A stretch of 64,000 bases of DNA. Source: Antilocapra americana (Eukaryota > Chordata > Mammalia > Artiodactyla > Antilocapridae). The notes under the pieces are model-generated. The model did no database searches. It was not told the DNA's origin and was given only the letters and a program-made list of their open reading frames with translations. Every line of letters starts with the position of its first letter. Position 1 is the first letter of the stretch. Positions 33,600 to 44,430 of this stretch are shown piece after piece. Location of the stretch: assembly GCA_007570785.1 (NCBI GenBank), contig ML660774.1, positions 2,826,201 through 2,890,200 on the forward strand, written 5' to 3'. The translations under genes and the position numbers were made by a program.

Positions 33600-34110
33600 T
33601 TCTTAAAAAGCAATCCGTCTTCCAAACTGTTCTTCCCTCGGTCTCACTGCACCTACTTGCCTTGTGGGGCAGTCTAGTAACAACGGCTCTCCTAACTGGT
33701 TTGCTGGCACAGTCTTGTTGCTCCTCTGAACCATTACCCACAGAGCTTATGAATAGATGTTCAAAAGCTCACGTCTTGACCGTTTTCTAGAATGCCTTAA
33801 ATTAGCAGTAAAGGCTCTCTTCAACCTGGACAGTCCTCCTTTCTGCCCTCACTTTCCAGAGCTTCTCACCATGTCTTTTACGTTCATCTTCAGTATTATT
33901 TGCTGGTCCAAAGCTACCATCTTTTTTTGCCTATGTTTTGGCTTTGTACTTTCAAAATTATTGTTCCTCAAAAGCCATCTCCCCATGCTTATGCAATACA
34001 TCCATTAAGGTTTGGTTCAAATGCCTTAGCTGGAAATAAAAAAGTAGGCTATCTGTGGTTATTCAACTCAGAAGGTAGCACTTCTTCCTCTGAGTAAACA
34101 TAGCTCACTC
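33600..34110 (+). mobile_element. L2 LINE fragment
   Basis: Forward L2 region: CTCCTAACTGGTTTGCTGGC in the position of the family's second-strand block, CTGAACCATTACCCACAGAG, and TTTGGTTCAAATGCC near the 3' side. Strongly diverged. Confidence 0.6.
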
Positions 34111-34316
34111 TCTACAGTGTCATACAGGGCCTTTTCTCTTATGCGGAGAAACAAATGGTGACAGGCTAAATTTCATATACTCTTAAAAATCAAGGAATGA
34201 AATTTTTTTAATTTCTATATATAATCAAACAATAGTAAACCTTCTGAGAGAAGATCAGATGTTATAGAAAATAGAGAAACTTTTTTTTAAAACTCATAAC
34301 AATAATCTGAATGTCT

Positions 34317-34520
34317 GGCTTCCCTGGTGGCTCAGTTGATAAAGAATCCACCTGCAATGCGAAAGACCTGGGTTTGATCCCTGGGTCTGTAAGATACCCT
34401 GGAGGGCATGGCAACCCACTCCAGTATTCTTGTCTGGAGAATCCCATGGACAGAGCAGCCTGGCAGGCTACAACCCATGGGGTCACAAAGAGTTGGACAT
34501 GACTGAGTGACTAAGCACAT
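34317..34520 (+). mobile_element. Bov-tA SINE, near full length
   Basis: Forward SINE from GGCTTCCCTGGTGGCTCAGT through AGTATTCTTGTCTGGAGAAT to GACTGAGTGACTAAGCACAT. Confidence 0.95.
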
Positions 34521-34683
34521 GGTTTGCATAGCATTGTTTAGAGAATGTATTAAATTTTTCAACTGCATCGTGATATGTAGGAACTTTACATTCTTATAAA
34601 TATTTCATACAGATATAGGTAATATGGTAACACATAGATATACAAATATGTAATCATATAGGCAATTGTTTAAGTTTTGAATG

Positions 34684-34725
34684 TTGCACAGAGTCAGGCT
34701 GGACTTGCACAGAGTCAGGTTGGCC
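34684..34725. repeat. Tandem duplication, 21-bp unit
   Basis: Two adjacent 21-base copies beginning TTGCACAGAGTCAGG; they differ at two positions. Confidence 0.9.
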
Positions 34726-35176
34726 TTTGAAATTCCACTTTTATTTATCAAAACAACGTGCTACAAGGCAACAGAATTTATTCACAAAATCTCATGCATG
34801 AATGAGGCCCAATATTACCTTGCAGTATAAAAAAAATAACTTTCATATAGACAACACTTTCTATGAATAAAAACATTCAAGAATTAAGCACTTTACTGAT
34901 TTTTCATTATTTGTACATATTAACTCACATAGGTTTATGAGTGAGGTTTAAGTATAAAATGTAATTTTAAATAATAATGGCTTGGAGGAATGGCTTATAT
35001 TTGTCTATAGCTTACACCATATTTTAATAAAAATATCAAAGATATTTCTTAGCAGCCAAAATCCTACATACAAGATCCCTAAGGTATATGAATGGATACT
35101 TGACTCTAATTTTAAAGAAAGTAATTTATGCTGATTCTTGTTAGGTAATAGTTTTACTATTATACATCTACTGAGA

Positions 35177-35179
35177 ATG

Positions 35180-35215
<36 letters not shown>

Positions 35216-35222
35216 TATATAT
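35177..35222. repeat. (TA)n(CA)n(TA)n compound microsatellite
   Basis: About nine TA units, then nine CA units, then TATATAT. Confidence 0.95.
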
Positions 35223-35307
35223 TTAGTGAACACAAAAATAGCTTCAAGTTTAAAGTGTACAGCATGATGATCTGATATGCATATGTGGTGAAAGAATGAT
35301 TGTTACT

Positions 35308-36033
35308 ATTTTTTCTTTAAATATTTAATAGAATTTGTCAGTAAAACCATCTGGTCCTGGACTTTTGTTCGGAGATTTTTTATTTCAGATACAATCTCCT
35401 TGCTAGTAATTGATCTGTTCAGTTTCTATTTCTTCATCAGTCAGTCTTGGTAGGTTGTATATTTCAAACTTAGCCATTTCTTCTTGATTGCCCAAAGTGA
35501 TTTTTGGCATATTGTTGTTCTTACTTGTCTCTATGTGTCTTTGTATTTCTGTGGCAGCAGTTGTAATTTTCCCTTCATTTTAACTTTATTTGAGTACTCT
35601 CTCTTTTATTCTTGATAAGTCTGGGTAAACGTTTATCTGTGTGTGTGTGTGTGTGTTTTATCTTTTCAGAAGAGTTCCTGGTTTCACTGATCTTTTCAAC
35701 TGTCTTTTAGTCTCTGTTTCATTTATTTCTATTCATTTTTTTTCTTTTGACTAATTTTAGACATAGGTTGTTCTTTTTCTAGTTCCTTGAGGTGCAAAGT
35801 TAGGTTGTTTATTTGATATCTTTCTTTTTTCTTATTCTAATTACTTATCAACATAAACTTAGAAATGCCTTTGCTGCATCTCATAAATTTTGGTACATTA
35901 TATTTCTGTTTTCATTTGAGTCAAAATTTTTTTTATTTCTTTGATCCATTTTTTAGGAGCATGTTATTTAATCTCTACATATTTGTATATTTTCCAGTTA
36001 TCTTGTTATTAATTTGTAGTCATACTATTAATG
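35308..36033 (-). mobile_element. Older L1 ORF2 fragment (inter-domain and early RT)
   Basis: Reverse L1 ORF2 sequence with the recognisable antisense blocks AAACCATCTGGTCCTGGACT, CAGTCTTGGTAGGTTGTATA and TTCTAGTTCCTTGAGGTGCA. It has no 3' UTR or tail and is more diverged than the ruminant L1 at 28664. A (TG)n run at 35637-35656 lies inside it. Confidence 0.85.
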
Positions 36034-36818
36034 ATTTTTACTTGATGGACAAAATTTTAAAAATGTTCCAAATAAATATATTCAAATAGGCAAATTGCTA
36101 GATTCTCAGTTTTGCCATACCAATCTTGAAGTTAAATCCATAAAGGTTAAAGTAGGACTTCTTTTAAAAATGTAGGAATCCTTGTAACACTCAAAGGTGG
36201 GGCAAAACTATTAAAAATGAAAAATAAATAATTGCTTTCTAAACAAAGTCTTATTTCACAGTAGGTCTTTAAAGAATATTTTAATTATAGAACATTTTCA
36301 AAATTGTACGATGCTGGGAGCCATCAGGATGCCCCCTAACAAAGTCTTGAGAGTGAGAAGGAAACTGCAAAGCGGATTTTCCTTCGGGGCATCCCAAGGC
36401 AAGGCCCCTCCTGGTGTTTTTCTTGGGAAGTTCTGTTTATGCTCTGAACATTAGCTCATCTCAGTAGGTCAGTCCCATTTAGAAATAATTCATCCTGAGG
36501 TAATTCCTTCAGACCTTATTTCCCCCAGGCAATTGGGGAAGGTTGATTCCCTTCCCTGGGGACAAAGGAGGAATAAGGGACATTTAAATAGATTACTACA
36601 CCTCCTACTCTTTACTGGGGAGTTTCTTTCTACTTAGATTGATGTACTTATCCAAAGTATGCTGGAAACAATCAAATGGTAAACATACTAATGTTAAATC
36701 TAATTATGCAGAAATCGACTTTTGCAAGGAAAATGAGCTTAAGGTTAAAGTTGTTGATGATAGGCAGAAAACAAGATTGTATAGAATTACATGTGATGTA
36801 ATGGGTGTGTTTCTTGGG

Positions 36819-36826
36819 TATAAAAA
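36819..36826 (+). promoter_or_regulatory. TATA box of the solo LTR
   Basis: TATAAAAA in the context TTGGGTATAAAAACTG, about 130 bases before the LTR end, which is the U3/R boundary position expected for an LTR promoter. Confidence 0.6.
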
Positions 36827-36841
36827 CTGTAAACCAACAAC

Positions 36842-36847
36842 AATAAA
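36842..36847 (+). terminator. LTR poly(A) signal AATAAA
   Basis: AATAAA in CAACAATAAAGAGAGAG, 16 bases downstream of the TATA box, so the R region would be short, as in many class II LTRs. Confidence 0.6.
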
Positions 36848-36955
36848 GAGAGAGACTGCTCTATCACCACACATTGACTCATCTCAGTTCTTCTGCTGAT
36901 GCCACTCATCCCTCAGGACCCCCAGACCCACCGAGGCTGGACCCCGGCAGTACAT

Positions 36956-38253
36956 TTAAAGGTAAGACTCTGTTCCATAAAAATTGGGTGTATTTAGATA
37001 AATTTGTTTCCAGTTTATTAATACAATTGCCAATAAATCTTTTGTACTAAGTGAAGTAAATCTCACAATTTTGTAAATCAGGTGTCTTTTCTTGTTAAAG
37101 CCACATTATTTTCAACTTTAAGTGTATAACTATTTAGATTTATATATCTTTACTCTTTCAGTGTACCAAGATAGATTTTCCCTAGACGTTCTCATACTTC
37201 TGGAGAAGAGACAAACTAAACAAATGGACATGGATATTTGGAAGCGTTTGTGTGTGAAGTTAATGCTTTGCCTTTTTTAAAAATGAAGTTCTCTTGGCTG
37301 CTTGTCATTATTAGAAATGCGTTGGCTCTATAGAACACACACACACACACACACACACACAATACATAATTCCATCAACCAAATGATACACATATTTGGG
37401 AATTATGTGTGATTGAGATACAATAGAAGTGCTAAGTGGTTTTTTGTTTGTTTTAAAAAATATAGATATTTTATGCATTATGTAAAACATTACAATATAT
37501 CCAATTCCTAAAACATCTTCATTTTGCTGACAGCAAAATGATATATGTAGCAGAGTAGATAAATAAAATTATAACAATATTTTTGTCTTTTACTAAAGCT
37601 TTTCAAGTTTGCCTTGTTACAATTTTTTTTTTTACTTTTCATGTTTGTTCACAAGCCTATGAGTCAAAACTATTCCTTAAAATACGCATCTTATCATGGT
37701 ATCCTAAAATCCATAGGTATTCATTTACTGAAATACTTAGTCATTTGACAAATTATATATAAAAAAAAGGTGTTTAATTACCAATTGCAAAAATTTGAGA
37801 GTGGATATTGCTTCTCAACATCACATATGAGAGGGTAATTACTATGGTGAAGTATAATGAAACCCTCATTATGCTCACAATCAACGACCAAAAATAAAAT
37901 CATCTTGAAGCATGATACAGGTGCTAGCTGTGCATTATAGAAATACGTTTAAAGTTTTACAGACTCTTTATCTGTAAGGAAAAAGCATCTTTCCAGTTGT
38001 GACCACCATTCAAAGTAAGTCCAAGTGATATTTTTACTAAAATCTCTCTCCCTCACCTCAAAGACCCTCCCACACACCCACACCTTTCTCTCATCATTTT
38101 AGGAATATGGAATGGGTAGAAAATCCTATAGAGCCACACAGGCACTACTAAGTATTAAAGCAAAACCTACAGTGTGATAAAACAACTTTTTGAATGATTA
38201 AATCTGAGTTAAAGTGTTTTCCAATTCTATGAGATACATGTGAGACTACCCTT
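36956..38253. other. Intergenic sequence with a (CA)n run
   Basis: Mostly unassigned AT-rich sequence. An (AC)n microsatellite of about 14 units lies at 37333-37361. Confidence 0.5.
37333..37361. repeat. (AC)n microsatellite
   Basis: About 14 uninterrupted AC units. Confidence 0.96.
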
Positions 38254-38461
38254 TTGTTGTTATTTAGTTGCTCAGTTGTCTGGCTCTTTTGTGACCGCAT
38301 GGAGGTAGCCCACCAGGCTCCTCTGTCCATGGGATTTCCCAAGCAAGAATACTGGAGTAGGCAGCCATTCCCTTCTCCAGGGTATCTTCCCAACCGAGGG
38401 ATAGAACCTGCATCTCCTTCATTGGCAGTTTCTTTCCCACTGGGCCACCAGGGAATTCCCT
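38254..38461 (-). mobile_element. Bov-tA SINE, near full length
   Basis: Reverse SINE from TTGTTGTTATTTAGTTGCTC through CACCAGGCTCCTCTGTCCAT to GGGCCACCAGGGAATTCCC. Confidence 0.93.
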
Positions 38462-38498
38462 GACCCTCTCCTTTAAGGACTTAATTATCATATAGTTT

Positions 38499-38862
38499 TG
38501 GAACCTATTATACAGAGTGAAGTAAGCCAGAAAGAAAAACACCATATATATGGAATTTAGAAAGATGGTAATTATAACCGGGTGTGTGAGACAGCAGGAT
38601 GATTTGGGAGAATGGCATTGAAACATGTATATTATCATATGTGAAACATATCACCAGTCCAGGTTCGATGCATGATACAGGGTGCTCCGGCTGGTGCGCT
38701 GGAATGACTCAGAGGGATGGGGTGCGGAGGAAGGTGGGAGGGGGGTTCAGGATGTGGAACACATGCACACCCATGGCTGATTCATGCCAATGTATGGCAA
38801 AACCACTACAGTATTGTATAGTAATTAGCCTCCAATTAAATAAATTTTAAAAAATAAAGTAA
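38499..38862 (+). mobile_element. Ruminant L1 3' end
   Basis: Forward L1 3' UTR. It starts GGAACCTATTATACAGAGTG, contains CCAATGTATGGCAAAACCAC, and ends with TAATTAGCCTCCAATTAAAT and an A-rich tail. A deletion near 38590 removes the segment between ACAGCAGG and ATGATTTGGGAGAATGG found in other copies here. The 5' end is truncated and the insertion lies 37 bases from a SINE. Confidence 0.93.
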
Positions 38863-40709
38863 AATCTGAATGTTAAAGTTTGGAAATGATCTCATCTGAT
38901 CCTTGTTATTTATCTGTCAACTCTTGAAATGTTAGAAGTGGTTTGCTTAAGGCTTATAGAAAATAGTTCACTGCAAAACAGAGTCTATTAGTAATATTAG
39001 ATAATTATGCTGTTTAAGTAATTAGGAAATATTATAAAACTTTCTACCAATATATTGTTTGCTTTCTTTACAAGTAAATTTTCAAGTATGACTTTTAAGT
39101 GATGAATTTTCTGATATGCCATAGGTTTTTACTATATTTATTCACAGATAGTTTATACTAAAATTTTAGTTAAAAAGCCAAGTTACAAAAAGAGTAGCTT
39201 TTTTATTTTACTTGAAGTTTAAGAATTGCATTTTTCTCTTGCAGCTTCTTTGCTGTACAATTTTTTTTTTATGCTCTTGAACTTGTGGACAATACTTTCA
39301 TAGATCTTGTAGCTCCAACAACTGTCAAAAATGTCATCCCAACAGAATGAAGAATGTCCTCGGTTAGTTTATAGAAGAATGTTGTGTTTTTACATTCTTT
39401 GATGTCATAAGAGTCTGCCTGAAAATGGACAACTGCCTCATAGGTAATTCAGTTGTGAATCCCATTTTCTTATTTCAGTGAATCAATGACTGTCTTATAT
39501 ATATTATATAAAACATATTTTAGAAACTTTTATACTGGCCTGCAAAATTAAATTCTTCCACTGTTCTCAAATCCCTAGAGAAAATGGGAACTATGTGCCA
39601 AGCAAATCCTGTTTGCTTTCAGAAGTGTCAAATATACATCTGTCTAGCTATTCACACACCTCTGTTTTATTCTGAGTTCCTCTACAGTGACAGCAAAGAT
39701 GCGCTGATGGGAGACACAGCACATTACTCTTGAAACTGCCAGCGAATTTGGTACCGCACTTTATTTTGTTTGGTGTTTTAAGGAAGAGAAAGAATTAAAT
39801 TTACTACTATTTAAAGTCAAAATATACAGCTCTGGCGTGATTGCACATCTGTTATCTGTAAAGGAAACCATAAACGTGCTGTTATTCCGGCCTTTAAATT
39901 GTTGCTGTAAACATCCAAACACATCGACCAAATTTACTTATCCTAGTTAGTTTAATTATATCGGCTTATTAAATAGGAAATGCCAGAGGAGCAAAGTGAC
40001 TTTTAAAAAAATATGATGATGTCTGATGTATTTTCATGTGGACACTAGCCAACATTTAGAAAGTGCACTTATTAACTAATTACCTACTGCCATATGTTAA
40101 TGGAATACAATGGTGGCCTCCTGTCATAATTACTCTTGTGTATTATGGTTTTAATTTTCTTTTTCTAAATGTGTGTATATTTAATTTTTTAGCTTCAACA
40201 AAATAAAAATATATGTTATGGTAAGTAATATGAGATAAAATTCCTTTTCCTTCATGTAAGGGAAGATAGAACCATGAAAGAACTGACTTCAGGGAACCCA
40301 GCCCAAATCTGGGAGCTCATTTCAGGGGCTTTCCTTTTCACTGAATAACTTGGTATATTTTGTGTCCTTCTTACTTCCTGTATAAAAGGACTCAAAATTA
40401 CCTTCTAGACCTGGGAAACAAATAGGTGATTGTGGACATAGTCAATTTCCACTGCACGTTTTTCATCTGGAAAAATTCCTGATTTAATAGTTAAAATAAA
40501 TAGACATGTTTACTTGTTTGTATTCATATAAACTCCCATGAGTCCCCAGTATGTCTCTTTCCATGACTCCACAAATAGAGAAATAGAGTCCTCTTTCTTT
40601 GCTTCCTCTCATGATCTCTCCCTGTTTTCCTACCTCTTTTCCTTGCTTTTTCCCCTTTCTGCTCACTGCTGGATCTTAAAATGTTAATTTATCACCCACT
40701 ACTTACATG
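38863..40709. other. Repeat-free stretch, candidate conserved non-coding DNA
   Basis: About 1.85 kb without any recognised interspersed repeat, flanked by young insertions. The part at 39680-40190 has mixed composition, TAATTA-type homeodomain cores (ATTAACTAATTACC near 40070, CATAATTACTC near 40125), few long homopolymers and several CpGs. No coding frame was found. Conservation is inferred from composition and insertion avoidance. Confidence 0.4.
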
Positions 40710-40866
40710 GGGGGCAGGAGACGAGATGGTTAGATAGTATCACTGACTCAAAGGACATGAGTTTGAGCAAACTCCAGGAGATATGGAGGACAGAGGAGCC
40801 TGGCGTGCCGCAGTCCATAGGATTGTAAAGAGGTAGACATGCCTTAGCAAGTGAACAATAATAACT
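40710..40866 (+). mobile_element. BovB LINE 3'-terminal fragment
   Basis: Forward tail only: GACGAGATGGTTAGATAGTA, GGCGTGCCGCAGTCCATAGG, CTTAGCAAGTGAACAATAAT. Diverged. Confidence 0.88.
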
Positions 40867-41341
40867 TACAGGGTAGAATAATAGTATACTATTACTCAGA
40901 GATGTAGTCACAGAGACGTGTCTATATTTGGATCATCAAAGTCATGCTTTGCTTTAAAATGTTTGCTGGAGACACACAGTTGCCCTATCAGAATCTCATC
41001 ACTTAAGGACAGTAACAAAATACAAAGTAATAACTTCTGTCCATGTGTTGCTTTGACAATTTAAATCAATCTCATATGGAATTCAGACTCAGCCATATGC
41101 ATATTAGCCTCTGCCTAAATAATCCTTTCACTGCCATTTATTTCCCCCTATATCCCCACTGTTTTGAACAGTGTTTTGTGTCCAAATGCACAACTTTTTG
41201 TGCTTACAGTGCCCTCTCTTCAATAAACTAATCAGAAGTCAAAGCATAAAACATGATGGAAGTCAGACACCAAAGCAAACCTGGATCTGATATGTTCAAA
41301 TGACAGTTGTCAGTTAAATAAATGCCATTTTCTTTTTTAAA
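40867..41341. other. Intergenic sequence, nothing recognised
   Basis: No ORF or repeat recognised between a BovB tail and an L2. Confidence 0.45.
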
Positions 41342-41955
41342 CATTCATTTATTTATTCAGAAAATTGAGCAAATTTTTACCAGACACTGGGAATATAGCA
41401 ATTAACAAAACTGAGCAAACTCTCTCCTTCATGAGACATGCATTTGAATGAGTGTGGAGTGGAGAAAGACAAAAAATAAGAAAAATAAATAAAGCATATG
41501 ATATGTTGAAATTTTCCCAAAATAAAAATAAACAAGTAAAGTAGGACAGAGTTGAGGATAGGAGATTTTATGTACACTGATAAATAAGGACCCACTAAGA
41601 AGGGGATTCTAAAATCAAGATCTGATAGAAGTGAGTAGACAGGCTATGTGGATATTTGGGAAAGAATCCAGGCAGAGAGAATAACAAATTCTAAGGTCCT
41701 GAAAGATGGGGGTCTTTTGTGTCCCAAGATCTTCAAGAACGTAAGGCAAGTGGAGTTGAGAATGAGGAAAAAAGTGATATGGAGTGATATCAGAGATGAC
41801 CGGAGGCCAATGGACATATGCTTTTTAAGAAATGTTCAAAGCTTTGACTTATAATCTAAGGAAAGATGGAAAGTCATTTGAATGTTTTGAGTAGATGAGT
41901 GACAGGCTGTAATTTTTGTTGGAATAAAAGCTGTAGTAGGGAACAGAGATTAGGA
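41342..41955 (-). mobile_element. L2 LINE, left part (split by MIR)
   Basis: Reverse L2 starting at its 3' end (CATTCATTTATTTATTCAG, CAGACACTGGGAATATAGCA). It continues through GTGGATATTTGGGAAAGAAT and GATGAGTGACAGGCTG to the point where a MIR is inserted; it resumes near 42405. Confidence 0.8.
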
Positions 41956-42104
41956 GAATAGATTCTGATACCTGATAGCCTAGGGACTTATCTCTGACAT
42001 TAATCAACTCTGGGGTTTTGGTCAATTTTCTCCATCTTACTGTGGCTCATCTGTCTCATGGGTATACTGATGATGATCGTTGTAGCTATCTCATAGAAGT
42101 ATAA
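41956..42104 (+). mobile_element. MIR SINE, left part (inside L2, split by Bov-tA)
   Basis: Forward MIR: TTCTCCATCTTACTGTGGCT, CATCTGTCTCATGGGTATAC and CTATCTCATAGAAGTATAAG. It is cut by a Bov-tA and continues at 42308. Confidence 0.75.
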
Positions 42105-42307
42105 GTAAGTGTTAGCCAGTCAGCCATGCCCGTCTCCTTGTGACCCCATGGACTGCAGCCCACCAGGCTCCTCTGTCCATGAGATTTTCCAGGCAAGTAT
42201 ACTGGAGTGGGTTGCCATTTCCTTCTCCAGGGGATCTTCCCAACCCAAGGATCGAACCTGGGTCTCCTGCACTACAGGCAGATTCTTTACCAACTGAGCT
42301 ACAAGGG
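42105..42307 (-). mobile_element. Bov-tA SINE inside MIR
   Basis: Reverse SINE from GTCAGCCATGCCCGTCTCCT to CAACTGAGCTACAAGGG. The MIR sequence AAGTATAA occurs at 42097-42104 and 42308-42315, the target-site duplication. It is the youngest of three nested layers. Confidence 0.95.
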
Positions 42308-42400
42308 AAGTATAATGAATATTAAATTATTTAATATTCAAAAAGCACAGGGTAAGGAATATCAAGTGTGTGTTGAACGTGGACATTGAAAGTCAAAGGA
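42308..42400 (+). mobile_element. MIR SINE, right part
   Basis: Resumes after the Bov-tA with AAGTATAATGAATATTAAAT and ends with CAAAAAGCACAGG. The far boundary with L2 is approximate. Confidence 0.65.
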
Positions 42401-42404
42401 TAAG

Positions 42405-42990
42405 GCCAAGACACCAGTTACAAAGCTATCAAGATATGGTATTTTAGAAATATACCATTAGCTTGCATGAGGGCAATAGAACTGCAAGTGGTTAAAAGAA
42501 GTGATCAGCTTCCACGTATATTTTGATGGTAGAACCAACAGAACTCCTTTAGCTTACATGTGAAGTGTGAAAGACAAAGAGAAGGAAAGGTTGAATGACA
42601 AGTTTTAGGGTAAGCAATTGAAATAGAAGTTGGCATATTTTAAAGCAGGGTAGGTGATGAGATGAGGAGGCCAATCTGGGATTGTGTTGAATGAATATTT
42701 TTTTAAAGCTTTTTTAAACACTTTTTGCAAGATTTGGTGGGGGGATTATTTTTAAAGCTTGAAATTCCTTTTAGACATTCCAATAGAGACGTCAAATTTG
42801 GTTTAGATATATAGATCTGGATTCAGGGACAAGTTCAGAGCCAAGGTATAGATTTGGGACTTGTCAATCTATCTAAAGTCAAGAGAACTGATGAGGTTAC
42901 AAAGTGAGTGTAGGAAGAGAAGCAGTCCAAGAACTAGAGTTTAGATGTCAGGGAGACAAAGAAGATACACAAAGGAAAAAAAAAACAAAA
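42405..42990 (-). mobile_element. L2 LINE, right part
   Basis: Continues the reverse L2: AGACACCAGTTACAAAGCTA, GATGGTAGAACCAACAGAAC, CCTTTTAGACATTCCAATAG and AAGAGAAGCAGTCCAAGAAC. With the left part it is the longest L2 here, about 1.2 kb of element sequence. Confidence 0.8.
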
Positions 42991-43761
42991 ACAGATGAAT
43001 GTGATAGCCTGCGATCAAGTATACTTGTTGCTTTTAGATCAGCTGAGATTGGGCTGTGGTTTTAACAACAGAGACATCATTTTTAGACTTTGATGAAAGC
43101 AGTTTCTGCATACACACAGGAATGAATTCCTAAAAGTAATGATTTCCATGGCAAATGTAAAGAAAGGGGCTAAAAATCACACATACTGGAAACTGTTTGG
43201 AGGAATATTTATGTAAGGACAAAAGAAAAAGGAATATTAGCTGAAAATGGAGGTGAACCAAATAATATTTTATTCACATAAAAATAACATGATTTTATTT
43301 TATACTATCAGAAAATATCCAGTAGAGATATTTTTGATAATGATGCAGGAGAAAAGCGGAATAATTTCTAGAGAAAAGTACTATAGCAGGTAAGAGCTGC
43401 TAAATTTGTTTAATTAACTGGAAGGATGGTTAAGTGAATCAAAGCTATTAGATTAATATCGCCATGTATGTAGAGATTTAACTTTATGTTTACCTTTTAG
43501 GTAGAAGTATTTTGAGATATCTGTACATCTCATTATTTCTTTTCTCTGGGAACAAACAAACACAACGTCAAGCAGGATTCCAGTTTCCAGCAGCCTTTTT
43601 TTTTTTTCTAATACATGAAACTATTCTCTTTTTGTAGTTGATTAGATCAAGAATGGACTCTACTCCCCTCCTCCCCAGACATAGTTTAGATGAGTAGGAT
43701 TCTCTCCTATCTTTTGGAATTTAATTTGAAGGATTGCAGTGACTTTCTCTCTGTTCCAAGT
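42991..43761. other. Intergenic sequence with a T-run
   Basis: No repeat family recognised. A run of about 13 T residues lies near 43590-43603. Confidence 0.45.
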
Positions 43762-44430
43762 ATATCAGTCAGTGTGAATCAGGAAAATAGAAACCACGTA
43801 ATGTTTTCTAAAAAGAGGAGATATAATAGGGCAGATTGATTATCCAGATATGAGAAAAATGGAAGAGCAAGAAGGAAAACCTTGAGGGAGCGGAGATATC
43901 ATCCACTACGTAGAACATATCACCGGTGGAGCTGAGTTAGCTCTTATATCACTAACCAGGAAGGAACCACCACTGGTAGGACTGAGTTAACCCTGAAGCT
44001 ACCACTCACAGACCAAAATGAAGAGATGATGTGACCAGAATCTAAGAGCTCAAAGAACCTCAGACCTTTGAAGAGGGCAGGACATCTCTGCCTTTCCTAA
44101 AAGGAAGAGATAATCTGGCTGGTACTAGAATCTATTCAGAGCTAAGCTGGCGATGAGAATGCTGAAACATTCCAGGGATAGAAAAAGACCCTGTTATCAA
44201 ACTGAAAGTAACAGGAAATGGTAATTTAAAAAAATGAAAAAATAAAACCCTCCTCCCAGATGCGTGCTTTTCACTCCCACTCCAGATTCTAGACAAAAAC
44301 CTAGCGCCAGCAGCAAGCGAGCCTGATGATGGTACTGTGCAGGCTGCAGCTCCAGTGTCACAGAGAAGAGAGAGAGAGGGTGGGCTTGACTCTGAAGAAA
44401 AGCAAGGAGATAACCAGCACAGCATGTAAC
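43762..44430 (-). mobile_element. Probable old mammalian repeat, family unassigned
   Basis: The block GAATCAGGAAAATAGAAACC and, 600 bases later, CAGCTCCAGTGTCACAGAGA resemble the two ends of an old mammalian interspersed repeat, and the spacing fits. I cannot name the family or be sure of the strand. Overlapping minus-strand ORFs (44132-44597) are probably products of its composition. Confidence 0.4.

Larger units (their letters stand above)
36312..36949 (+). mobile_element. Solo class II ERV LTR, 638 bp
   Basis: Starts TGCTGGGAGCCATCAGGATG and ends ACCCCGGCA (TG...CA ends). Flanks GTACGA (36306-36311) and GTACAT (36950-36955) share four of six bases, fitting a decayed 6-bp target duplication. 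The TG-CTGGGAGCC start is typical of betaretrovirus/IAP-like class II LTRs. There is no internal retroviral sequence on either side, so it is a recombined solo LTR. Orientation comes from the TATA box and poly(A) signal. The 86-residue ORF at 36639-36899 inside it is probably chance. Confidence 0.75.

Noticed and set aside
36639..36899. 86-residue ORF as a possible retroviral or host gene
   Set aside because: It lies within the solo LTR, overlaps its TATA box and poly(A) signal, and has no recognised domain.
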